Assembly: GCF_019802045.1 (NCBI RefSeq)
Contig: NZ_JAHVHU010000005.1
Coordinates: 310,001 to 374,000, forward strand
Direction: 5' to 3'
Length of the DNA stretch: 64,000 nt
DNA from: Membranihabitans marinus
GTDB taxonomy: Bacteria; Bacteroidota; Bacteroidia; Chitinophagales; Saprospiraceae
A program made the translations under genes and the position numbers. How positions within the stretch are numbered: position 1 is the stretch's first letter; every line of letters starts with the position of its first letter. The notes beneath the pieces were generated by a model. It was not told where the DNA came from. It did no database searches and was given only the letters and a program-made list of their open reading frames with translations. Of this stretch, positions 54,735 to 62,401 are shown piece after piece.

Positions 54735-55979
54735 ATGCGTCAAATTCTTACAACAACATGCATTTTTTTGCTTGCGACTGCGTTGTATTCTCAAACGATC
54801 TCCGTCGGAGCAGCAGTTAAGGACATCACGCCGGATCCTATTCTGCCGGTTTCAGGTGGCGTGGGTACTCCGCAGCGTGCACACATACGGAAAGGAAACC
54901 TCACCGTAAGAGCTATGGTAATTGTTCGTGATACGACCAGAGTAGCTATTGTTGGCATCGACAATCTTGGGTGGCCGGCCCGCTTAGGGGATGAATCACG
55001 GAAATTAATTCCTGATATTCCTCCCAAAAACATTCTCATTGGCGCTACACATACACACAGCGCGCCGGATGCATATGGTTTTCCCGATAAAAATGGAGAA
55101 TCGACTGTAAATAGGGAATATCTAGCGTACTGCATCCAACAAATAGCGGCTGCTGTAAACGAAGCTCTTGAGAATGCCCGGCCTGCCACGCTGAAAATTG
55201 CAGTCGGAGAAGCAAAAGGAAAGATAGCTTACAATTACTACGCACCTCAGTTATATGATCCCCGATGTGGTGTTATTCAGGCGATATCCAGTGAAAGTAA
55301 TCTGGTCATCGGAACCCTAGTAAACTATGCTATTCACCCCGAAGTCATAGGTCCGGGTCAGAACATACTATCGCCCGATCTTTGTGGGCCGTTGTATGAA
55401 CGGATTGAAAAAAAAGTTGGAGGCGTAGCCATATTTATGAATGGTGCACAAGGAGGCATGGTCACTGCTGATAACCGCAGACCTGGTGGCAATGAGTCCA
55501 ATACCTGGAAAGAATGCCAGCGCATCGGCCATTTACTGGCAGATGAAGCACTGCGAATTGTAGAACCTGCAACTCCTGATCAACAACCTGCTTTGAGCAT
55601 CACATCCCATACGACTCGGTTTCCGGTAACATCTCCGTTGATGAGACAGTTGATGGATGCCGCATCCTATGGTATTCGTATAGGCACGGAGTATTATGTC
55701 GAAACTGAGATTGCACGGATAGATATAGGTGCAGCGCAGATCCTAACGATTCCCGGGGAGGCATTACCCAATATTGGGTATTATTTAAAGCGCAAAATGA
55801 ATACGGATTTTCCATTTCTTTTCGGACTGACCAATGATGCTTACGGTTATATATTGACCAAAGAGGATTATGACAGTTTTAAGCGATATGAGTATGTGAC
55901 CAATACTAGTCTGGGGGAACAAACCGGAGATATTCTCATTAACACCTGTATTGATTTACTTCACAACCAAAATCCATAA
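54735..55979 (+). CDS. Neutral/alkaline non-lysosomal ceramidase-like protein
   Basis: The 414-aa secreted protein (signal MRQILTTTCIFLLATALYSQ) matches the N-terminal ceramidase domain: VGAAVKDITPDPILPVSGGV, AIVGIDNLGWPARLG, ILIGATHTHSAPDAYG with His106/His108 as probable zinc ligands, TLVNYAIHPEVIGPG and FMNGAQGGMVTADNR. It lacks the C-terminal Ig-like domain of the complete enzyme, so it is the shorter bacterial form. Members hydrolyse N-acyl-sphingosine or related amides; the substrate here is not proven and many bacterial homologues are of unknown activity. The alpha/beta hydrolase gene begins 17 bases after it. Confidence 0.88.
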   Translation: MRQILTTTCIFLLATALYSQTISVGAAVKDITPDPILPVSGGVGTPQRAHIRKGNLTVRAMVIVRDTTRVAIVGIDNLGWPARLGDESRKLIPDIPPKNILIGATHTHSAPDAYGFPDKNGESTVNREYLAYCIQQIAAAVNEALENARPATLKIAVGEAKGKIAYNYYAPQLYDPRCGVIQAISSESNLVIGTLVNYAIHPEVIGPGQNILSPDLCGPLYERIEKKVGGVAIFMNGAQGGMVTADNRRPGGNESNTWKECQRIGHLLADEALRIVEPATPDQQPALSITSHTTRFPVTSPLMRQLMDAASYGIRIGTEYYVETEIARIDIGAAQILTIPGEALPNIGYYLKRKMNTDFPFLFGLTNDAYGYILTKEDYDSFKRYEYVTNTSLGEQTGDILINTCIDLLHNQNP

Positions 55980-55996
55980 ATATAAAGCCATAAATC

Positions 55997-56887
55997 GTGA
56001 AACTCCACCGTTTTTATCTCATCCTATTTTCGATACTGGTATCCACCCTTTGTCTCAGCTGTCATTCCGGCAAAAATCTATCAGGAACAGCCTATTATAA
56101 TTATGATCAGACCGCTCCACTCAATCTGACGACTCGATCCACCAGTATTCTGGGAGATACCTTTTACGAAATTGAATTTACAAGTACGCATCATGAAGCG
56201 GTGACCGGAATCCTGTCATATCCCGATGTTGTCGGTCCACCGCTTCCCGTCATTATCCTCGTCCACGGCCTCGGAGATCACAAGAATGTAGACTACATAG
56301 CTGGAGGGGAAGCTATCCTGAGAGAGGCAGGCTATGCTGTCCTTCGAATAGACTTGTATAATCATGGTGCACGGAAAGAGGCTGACTTTGATTTTTCCTT
56401 TGACGGATCCACCCGCTATCGCAGTCGGGAAGTGATTACGCAAAGTGTGTTTGATTTACGACGAGCCCTTGATTTTATCGAAACCAGGCCAGAACTTGAT
56501 CCGCATAGAATTGGGTATTATGGAATCAGCCTGGGCGGTATCATAGGAACCATATTTGCCGGCGTAGATGAGCGGGTAAAAGTGCCGGTGATTACACTGG
56601 CTGGAGGGCGGCTCAACTTAATGTATGGCATTCATGCACTGACCAAAGAAAATAAAAATTATCTGAGTACCATTGATCCGATCCATTTTGTCAAACAAAT
56701 CGCTCCACGTCCTCTTCTTATGATTAATGCTGAACAAGATGAAGTCATCCCACCAGCAACTTCTAAATTTTTATATAAAAAAGCCGGTCAGCCAAAAGAT
56801 ATAATATGGTACCCGGCTACTCACCGCACTATTCCGATAGAAGAAGCCTATAAAGCAGGATTAAACTGGTTCAGACAACATCTATGA
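55997..56887 (+). CDS. Alpha/beta hydrolase lipoprotein
   Basis: The 296-aa lipoprotein (signal ending in CLSC, Cys22) has the alpha/beta-hydrolase fold: LPVIILVHGLGDHKN as oxyanion region, the nucleophile elbow GISLGG with Ser178, PRPLLMINAEQDEVIPPATS with the acidic residue, and His275 in YPATHRTIP. The layout resembles dienelactone-hydrolase or prolyl-oligopeptidase-like esterases. It is 17 bases after the ceramidase-like gene and probably cotranscribed, so the two could act on the same lipid or glycolipid. The substrate is inferred only from position. Confidence 0.9.
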   Translation: MKLHRFYLILFSILVSTLCLSCHSGKNLSGTAYYNYDQTAPLNLTTRSTSILGDTFYEIEFTSTHHEAVTGILSYPDVVGPPLPVIILVHGLGDHKNVDYIAGGEAILREAGYAVLRIDLYNHGARKEADFDFSFDGSTRYRSREVITQSVFDLRRALDFIETRPELDPHRIGYYGISLGGIIGTIFAGVDERVKVPVITLAGGRLNLMYGIHALTKENKNYLSTIDPIHFVKQIAPRPLLMINAEQDEVIPPATSKFLYKKAGQPKDIIWYPATHRTIPIEEAYKAGLNWFRQHL

Positions 56888-57261
56888 CCATCTGATTCAG
56901 AACCAGCGGATTCTCCGGTTTACTAATAAAATCTCCTGGAGAAAGATTGCATTAAATACCATTCAGATCCATGAAAACTAATTAATTTCGAAATGTTATT
57001 CGATTCTTTTCGGTTAAGAACACCCCCCTGAATGAGGGATGATATCCGTCAAATTTTGCTCATAAACAATTGATCGTGTATTATTTGCATCCAAAACAAA
57101 GCTGCTGTAGTGCATAGTTCAGGTCAAATCCATCAATTCATTTTATATAAAATATACAATCTGTTTTCTATTGTCGACAGAGTCGGTATATTTATATCGC
57201 CCTTGGAGAAATGGGACAAATTTCCCTCTACTATTCCTGACGGCCATAATGAAACAATCGT
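56888..57261. other. Intergenic region before the SLC13 gene
   Basis: About 370 AT-rich bases. A partial inverted copy of the interspersed repeat lies at 56985-57014. GTCGGTATATTTATATCG near 57181 could hold a -7 element (TATATTTA) about 70 bases before the ATG. Nothing else was recognised. Confidence 0.45.
56985..57014 (-). repeat. Interspersed intergenic repeat, partial inverted copy
   Basis: The minus strand reads CCGAAAAGAATCGAATAACA followed by TTTCGAAATT, corresponding to ACGAAGAGAATCGAAGAATA and TTTCGGAAT of copy 1. Confidence 0.5.
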
Positions 57262-59040
57262 ATGTCATTCGAAATCATATTAGTATTTGGTTTGTTGGCT
57301 TTGGCGTTTTTCTTATTCACGACCGAATACATCTCCTTTGATATATCTGCACTCATCATTCTGGTGCTGTTGATGTCTACGGGAGTTTTGGATTTGAAAG
57401 AGGGATTGGCAGGTTTTAGTCATCCGGCCACGCTAACGGTCACATTTATGTTTATACTTAGTGAAGGCATACGTAGTACAGGGGTGCTTGGAGTCGTTGG
57501 TGATTACTTCACGCGCAAAATTCAAAAAAACTTTTGGTCGGGTCTCTTTCAGATGCTGCTGTTTGTAAGCTTTGCGTCGGCGTTTATCAACAATACCGCC
57601 GTGGTAGTCATCTTCATCCCCATCGTAATCGGTATTGCCAGCAAGATCAATGTCAGTCCATCCAAACTTCTGATGCCGCTGTCCTTCGCCGGAATTTTAG
57701 GTGGGATATGTACCTTAATAGGAACCTCTACCAATATTCTGGTCAGTTCGATCGTCCAGGACCAGGGGATGGAACGCTTATCTATGTTTGAGTTTAGTCC
57801 CATGGGCGTCATTTTATGGGGTGTTGGATTGATCTATATGATCACCGTGGGGATTCAATGGATTCCGTCACGGCGTAAAAATGAAGAATTGACGAGCGGA
57901 TATAACATCCAGAATTACCTGACAGATGTTATTATAGAGCCGGGTAGCAATCTGATCAATGAGGTTTTTGACCAGGAAATTCTGACCAATCGACTGGACC
58001 TGGATGTGCTGCGAATATTCAAAGACGACATTGATTCATCGGCACAGAGAACCAAAGTACTCATCGAACCCGGTGACATACTTCGGATCAGAGGCAGTGC
58101 CAACGAAATAAAGAAATTGATCAACCGGGATGATATTTCCTTAAAACCATCCAACAAATGGCGGGATTATGACCTCAAACGGGGTCGGGACACCCTGGTC
58201 GAAGCAGTAGTGGCCCCGGATTCCCCTTTGGTCGGGCGTAGCTTAAGCAACATCAATTTTACAGATCGCAGCAAAGCGATTCCATTGGCCATCAGACACG
58301 ATGGGGAAACCGAGCGGGAAAACCTTCAAAATATTAACCTCAATGCCGGCGATGTCATTCTGCTCATCATGAGTCGGGAACAACTGGCCGAAGTAGATGC
58401 GGATCCTTCGTTCGTTGTCGTGTCAGAAGTGGGAATAAGCCCCAATCGGAAAAACAAAACATGGATTGTTCTGCTGACTTTACTGGGGGTGGTCATCACA
58501 GCAGCGCTCAACATCTTTCCTATTGTGGTCAGTGCAATTATCGGCGTCATCGTTCTCATTCTCACGAACAGCGTCACCGCCGAAGAAGCTTTTAACTCTG
58601 TCAACTGGAAAGTAATTGTATTACTCGCAGGGGTCATCCCGCTTGGCACAGCCATGGACAAATCTGGTGCTGCACAGTTCATCGCAGAAAAAGTAGTTTT
58701 CATTCTGGATGATTTTGGACCAAGAGCGGTATTGTCCGGATTGTTTTTGCTGACGATGGGCATCACTGCTCTCATGTCCAACAATGCCTCCGCAGCCCTA
58801 CTGATTCCGATTGCATTGAAGACCGCAGAACATCTCCATGTTAACCCATACCCATTTATTTTTGCGGTCACCTACGCTGCCTCGCTGAGTTTTATTACCC
58901 CATTTGGCTATCAGACCAATACACTAATCTATGGAATCGGCAAATACAAATTCACAGATTTCACTAAAATAGGTGCCCCCTTAAATATTATTTTCTGGAT
59001 CTTAGCCACCCTGCTAATCCCATTATTTTGGCCTTTTTAA
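57262..59040 (+). CDS. SLC13/DASS-type permease with two TrkA-C domains
   Basis: The 592-aa membrane protein has an N-terminal block of about five TM segments (to about 190) with FINNTAVVVIFIPIVIGIA and LIGTSTNILVSSI, a central cytoplasmic part with two TrkA-C (RCK_C)-like units (about 215-295, LDLDVLRIFKDDIDSS...LIEPGDILRIRGSANEIK, and about 305-385, PLVGRSLSNINF...LNAGDVILLIMSREQL), then six TM segments ending with LMSNNASAALLIPIALKTAE and FITPFGYQTNTLIYGIGKY. The SNT and NNA-type motifs mark the DASS/SLC13 superfamily of sodium-coupled dicarboxylate, sulfate or phosphate carriers. The solute is unknown; sulfate is attractive given nearby sulfatases, but is speculation. Confidence 0.92.
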   Translation: MSFEIILVFGLLALAFFLFTTEYISFDISALIILVLLMSTGVLDLKEGLAGFSHPATLTVTFMFILSEGIRSTGVLGVVGDYFTRKIQKNFWSGLFQMLLFVSFASAFINNTAVVVIFIPIVIGIASKINVSPSKLLMPLSFAGILGGICTLIGTSTNILVSSIVQDQGMERLSMFEFSPMGVILWGVGLIYMITVGIQWIPSRRKNEELTSGYNIQNYLTDVIIEPGSNLINEVFDQEILTNRLDLDVLRIFKDDIDSSAQRTKVLIEPGDILRIRGSANEIKKLINRDDISLKPSNKWRDYDLKRGRDTLVEAVVAPDSPLVGRSLSNINFTDRSKAIPLAIRHDGETERENLQNINLNAGDVILLIMSREQLAEVDADPSFVVVSEVGISPNRKNKTWIVLLTLLGVVITAALNIFPIVVSAIIGVIVLILTNSVTAEEAFNSVNWKVIVLLAGVIPLGTAMDKSGAAQFIAEKVVFILDDFGPRAVLSGLFLLTMGITALMSNNASAALLIPIALKTAEHLHVNPYPFIFAVTYAASLSFITPFGYQTNTLIYGIGKYKFTDFTKIGAPLNIIFWILATLLIPLFWPF

Positions 59041-59119
59041 ACAATCTCAAGAGCTTTACGTCCGCTTCGTAAAAATCGTCGTGGAACGAGATACCATTGC
59101 CAATCACCTTGGGTGCCTC

Positions 59120-59144
59120 AAAATGTTCTTCGATTCTTTTCGTC
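59120..59144 (-). repeat. Interspersed intergenic repeat, partial inverted copy
   Basis: The minus strand reads GACGAAAAGAATCGAAGAAC followed by ATTTT; copy 1 has ACGAAGAGAATCGAAGAATATTT and copy 2 TGACGAAGAGAATC. It lies between the convergent SLC13 and glycerate kinase genes. Confidence 0.55.
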
Positions 59145-59252
59145 AAAACTTTTGGTATGGAGGCTGCACCTTCGTTTTATCCCCGGTCATGTTTGACTGC
59201 CTTCAGAATCTCATATGATCTTATCAAATGCAAATGGTATGGTACGATCAGA

Positions 59253-60407
59253 CTAATTGCAAAAAGCGTGGAACAATCCCATCAAATTTCGTCCACTTTG
59301 CCGGAGTAACTCAGGGGTTAATTCCATCGCTTCATCAAGAGTCATTGGACGGTTTACGATCGAGAACAACGCCGTAATTCCATACGGATATAGTTGGTCA
59401 CTTCCCGGACCCAACGTTCCCGCGAGGCAGATCACGGGTTTATTGTACTTCTGCGCCAGCTTACCCACGCCAGAAACTACCTTGCCATATATAGTCTGAC
59501 GATCTACCTTACCTTCGCCGGTGATGATGAGGTCGGCCTTTTGAATGTGCCCTTCCAGACTGATTAAATCTTTGATTAGTTCAAAACCGGAAGCAAGTTC
59601 TACTGAAGGGAATGCCAAAAATCCGGCACCTAAGCCCCCCGCTGCTCCTGAACCTGGTATTTCAATAATGGAATGTCCCGCTGCCTTTTCAAGAAGTTGC
59701 CCCCAGTGTTCAAGACTGGCTTCCAGCAGTGATAGCTGCTCGGGATGTGCTCCTTTTTGTGTGGCATAAATTTGAGTTGCACCCTGAGTCCCCAACAAAG
59801 GATTGGTTACATCACAGGCGATTTGAAAATGAGCGTCTTGCAGACGATCATCCAGTGTGGTAAGATCGACCGAGGTCAGATGAATCAGATTGCCTCCACC
59901 CTTTATACTTCTTTGTGTATGGGTCGGATCGGGGACGAATGTAGCTCCGAGAGCTTCCAGCATACCAGCACCACCATCGTTGGTAGCACTCCCCCCTATC
60001 CCTATGATAAATTGTCGGCACCCTCTGTCCAGGGCATCCAATATAAGTTCACCAGTTCCATAAGTAGTAGCAATCATCGGATTGGCTTCATCCGTCCCGA
60101 TCAATTCCAATCCGGATGCCGCTGCCATTTCGATCACCGCGGTCCGGCTTTCCTCAATCATACCATAAGATGCTTCTATAGGACGCATGAAGGGATCATG
60201 AACGATGGCATTACAATAGCTGCCATCCATGGACTCGATCACAGCTTCCACCGTTCCCTCGCCACCATCCGCCAAAGGGAGATTTGTCAGGCTTGCTGTG
60301 AAGCCGCTTTCCAAAATACCGTCCTTCAGATGTGTACAAATCTGAGGAGCCCGTAGACTTCCTTTGAATGAATCTGGTGCAAGTAAGATATGGATATCCT
60401 TACTCAT
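59253..60407 (-). CDS. Glycerate kinase (type 1, GarK/GlxK family)
   Basis: The 384-aa cytoplasmic enzyme phosphorylates D-glycerate with ATP. Family markers: LLAPDSFKGSLRAPQICTHL at the N-terminus, PLADGGEGTVEAVIES, ILDALDRGCRQFIIGIGGSA followed by TNDGGAGMLEALGA, CDVTNPLLGTQGAT, and LIITGEGKVDRQTIYGKVVS near the C-terminus. Full length for the family. Its ATG overlaps the preceding Dabb gene by eight bases, indicating coupled translation. Glycerate could come from glycolate or sugar-acid breakdown; the product enters lower glycolysis. Confidence 0.95.
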   Translation of the reverse strand: MSKDIHILLAPDSFKGSLRAPQICTHLKDGILESGFTASLTNLPLADGGEGTVEAVIESMDGSYCNAIVHDPFMRPIEASYGMIEESRTAVIEMAAASGLELIGTDEANPMIATTYGTGELILDALDRGCRQFIIGIGGSATNDGGAGMLEALGATFVPDPTHTQRSIKGGGNLIHLTSVDLTTLDDRLQDAHFQIACDVTNPLLGTQGATQIYATQKGAHPEQLSLLEASLEHWGQLLEKAAGHSIIEIPGSGAAGGLGAGFLAFPSVELASGFELIKDLISLEGHIQKADLIITGEGKVDRQTIYGKVVSGVGKLAQKYNKPVICLAGTLGPGSDQLYPYGITALFSIVNRPMTLDEAMELTPELLRQSGRNLMGLFHAFCN

Positions 60408-60843
60408 TGGTCCAGTAGTCTACTACGACTGCTTTTTCCAGATGCGGTTTGAGAACATCAACAAATGCTTTATGCTCCGGATGGGGCAAGTATATGGCTC
60501 GATCATCTTCGCTTTCAAACGTAACTAAAAAGCAATGGGTGAGTCCGTCATTGAGGCCTTCCGGGCTGTTGTTAATCCCCCATTCATAATCTTTGATTTG
60601 CGGTATCTTTCCAGGTAAAGCAGAAAAAGCTTCTTCTACTTTTCGGATATCGGCCGGTGTGGCGTCTTCTTTAAAACCAAATAAAACGACGTGTCGTAAT
60701 TTTTTGTCTTGACTGGCTTGCTCTGGATTGTTTGATTTACTCACGAGTAATTTTTGAGACGAATTTTGAGCTTGGGTAGTCGTACTGAAGAATCCTCCGG
60801 AGAGCATAAAAAATACGATCAGGCTTAATAGGGACTTTATCAT
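60400..60843 (-). CDS. Dabb (stress-responsive A/B barrel) domain protein with signal peptide
   Basis: The chosen start at 60843 gives 147 residues with a signal (MIKSLLSLIVFFMLSGGFFS); a longer frame upstream would add 36 residues before the signal and is rejected. The Dabb domain covers about 50-145: LRHVVLFGFKEDATPADIRK, PQIKDYEWGINNSPEGLNDG, LTHCFLVTFESEDDRAIYLP and HPEHKAFVDVLKPHLEKAVV with VDYW at the end. Dabb proteins are ferredoxin-like dimers of mostly unknown function; an extracytoplasmic form is somewhat unusual. The 3' end overlaps the glycerate kinase start by eight bases. Confidence 0.88.
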   Translation of the reverse strand: MIKSLLSLIVFFMLSGGFFSTTTQAQNSSQKLLVSKSNNPEQASQDKKLRHVVLFGFKEDATPADIRKVEEAFSALPGKIPQIKDYEWGINNSPEGLNDGLTHCFLVTFESEDDRAIYLPHPEHKAFVDVLKPHLEKAVVVDYWTNE

Positions 60844-60965
60844 TGATAAATATATTTTATAAAGTGGTTCGACGTATGGAAGAAATATCACATCGCCTAA
60901 AATATAAAATATATTTTTAAAAAGATTGAGATCCCAAACCAATTGGTTCAAAAAGAAGAAATAAT

Positions 60966-60998
60966 AGATTTGGCAGTTCCAGACGGACCGCCAAATCT
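60966..60998 (-). terminator. Terminator hairpin of the zinc-ribbon lipoprotein gene
   Basis: AGATTTGGC pairs with GCCAAATCT, with further partial pairing inside the loop, 17 bases after the stop codon. On the minus strand a T-rich stretch follows, interrupted by A and C. Confidence 0.6.
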
Positions 60999-61014
60999 AA
61001 ATATATATTTTCTT

Positions 61015-61791
61015 TTATTGGTGAAACGCATCATTATGTACTAATGGTGCTCCGCAAGAAGGACAGGTTCCCTGAGCATTTCCACCTCCACCGCAGCCTG
61101 CACTGCAAATGTAGTGCGTAGTTCCCCCTGATCCTCCCTGAGGTGATGCGGAAGGTACTGCACCCGGCGTATTGAACACACTGGGGTATTTCTGTCCCGA
61201 GGGCTGACTTCCTGCGCCGGCTGCTCCTGGAGCACCCTGATTGGCATGAAATGCATCATTGTGGGACATAGCAGCACCGCAGGAAGGACAAGGGCCTTGT
61301 GCCGCTCCGCCACCACCACATCCTGCGCTGCAGACATAATGAAAAGAGGCATTTCCGGTGACTGCCGGCGCAGCTGTACCGGAACCGGATTCCTGACCGA
61401 GTGGTGTAATTTTTGATGAAAAAGAACCTTCATCATCCGTAATGATCTGAGGTCCCGGGTCATTGGCACCCTGGTTAGCGCCATGGAATGCTGTATTATG
61501 AACCAATTCTTCCCCGCAAACCGGACATGGTCCGGCGGCATCAGCACCACTGCCTTCACAATTATTCACACAGATATAATGAAAATCTGAATTACCAGAA
61601 ACTGTTGTAGCATTGTTTGGTTGATCGCCCATCGGATTACTTTCTGGAGCACTGAGGGTCGTTGACGTATTCGATGACGTGTTTCTTTCGGCTTCTCCAC
61701 CATCGCGACAAGCAAAAATGCCCATGGAGATCACTGCAATGAGTGCTACTAAACGAGCAGGAACAAAATTATGACGTAACTTAAAATTCAT
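61015..61791 (-). CDS. Lipoprotein with three zinc-ribbon-like repeats
   Basis: The 258-aa lipoprotein (Cys28 in MGIFAC) contains three copies of a 34-36-residue unit: about 69-104, 149-183 and 225-258. Each has HYxC-x3-C, then C-P-x-C-G and ends in HNxAFH: Cys74/78/89/92, Cys154/158/168/171 and Cys229/233/243/246, with His at 98/103, 177/182 and 252/257. The C-x3-C-x9,10-C-x2-C spacing resembles the short heavy-metal-binding domain (YxCPMHPE...CPKCGMxL) found with copper and other metal exporters. The linkers are Gly/Ala/Pro/Ser-rich and disordered. Metal binding is inferred; zinc, copper or iron cannot be told. It is single-gene with its own terminator. Confidence 0.82.
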   Translation of the reverse strand: MNFKLRHNFVPARLVALIAVISMGIFACRDGGEAERNTSSNTSTTLSAPESNPMGDQPNNATTVSGNSDFHYICVNNCEGSGADAAGPCPVCGEELVHNTAFHGANQGANDPGPQIITDDEGSFSSKITPLGQESGSGTAAPAVTGNASFHYVCSAGCGGGGAAQGPCPSCGAAMSHNDAFHANQGAPGAAGAGSQPSGQKYPSVFNTPGAVPSASPQGGSGGTTHYICSAGCGGGGNAQGTCPSCGAPLVHNDAFHQ

Positions 61792-61905
61792 AGAGTAAAA
61801 CTTTCTGGTTTCAATTAATTAATTTGTCTAATTCAACGGCAATTTTGTGATCTTGTTTTGTCAAAATGATTTTATTCCGGGAAAGTCATCTGGTTCTTCC
61901 TGATG

Positions 61906-62247
61906 TCAGGGGTAAATCTGTCGCTCATCGGTAGCATGATCTTCAAAATTGACATCTTCACACGTCAGATTTCCCGCAATGCCCCCCAGGTAACAAATCG
62001 TATTGCAATCTTGATCCACAATTTCGCTGGTCAGGTCTGCTCCACAATTTTCAGGATGAATTACAAATACTTTTTCACCGTTGAACTGATATTCCAAGAC
62101 ACGACTTACCGAGGGACAATCCTCTTTTTCCAGTTGATCAATTTTATCTTTCACACAATCGGGCACTACATGCTCTGGATCATCTTTATCGCACCGGATC
62201 GCAAACATGATAAAAGTCAAAATACCGCTAAATAAAATGATTTTCAT
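61906..62247 (-). CDS. Small cysteine-rich lipoprotein, DUF6970-like
   Basis: The 113-aa protein has a lipoprotein signal (MKIILFSGILTFIMFAIRC, Cys19). The mature part holds six cysteines in CVKDKIDQLEKEDC, HPENCGADLTSEIVDQDCN, TICYLGGIAGNLTCED and ends DERQIYP. The block GADLxSxIVDxxCxxICxLGG and AGNLTC is the DUF6970 pattern of small secreted Bacteroidota proteins. The cysteines probably form disulfides. Function unknown. It stands between the zinc-ribbon lipoprotein and cls, all on the same strand but with gaps of about 115-150 bases. Confidence 0.8.
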   Translation of the reverse strand: MKIILFSGILTFIMFAIRCDKDDPEHVVPDCVKDKIDQLEKEDCPSVSRVLEYQFNGEKVFVIHPENCGADLTSEIVDQDCNTICYLGGIAGNLTCEDVNFEDHATDERQIYP

Positions 62248-62401
62248 AAGAACTCACATTGAAATTATAGCATAAAATAAGTTTGGCCGACCTTGCATCT
62301 CGAAAAGCACTGGATCTGATTTACAAAAAACAAAGTTCTAATTTTCAAAACGAAACCCCGAACCAATTTGTCCAGACCTGTGTGTTAAAATACTACTTTC
62401 T

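Noticed and set aside
58326-58871. 181-aa open frame antisense to the SLC13 gene
   Set aside because: The Ser/Thr/Met-rich content is what the reverse of hydrophobic membrane codons produces; the sense frame has family motifs throughout.
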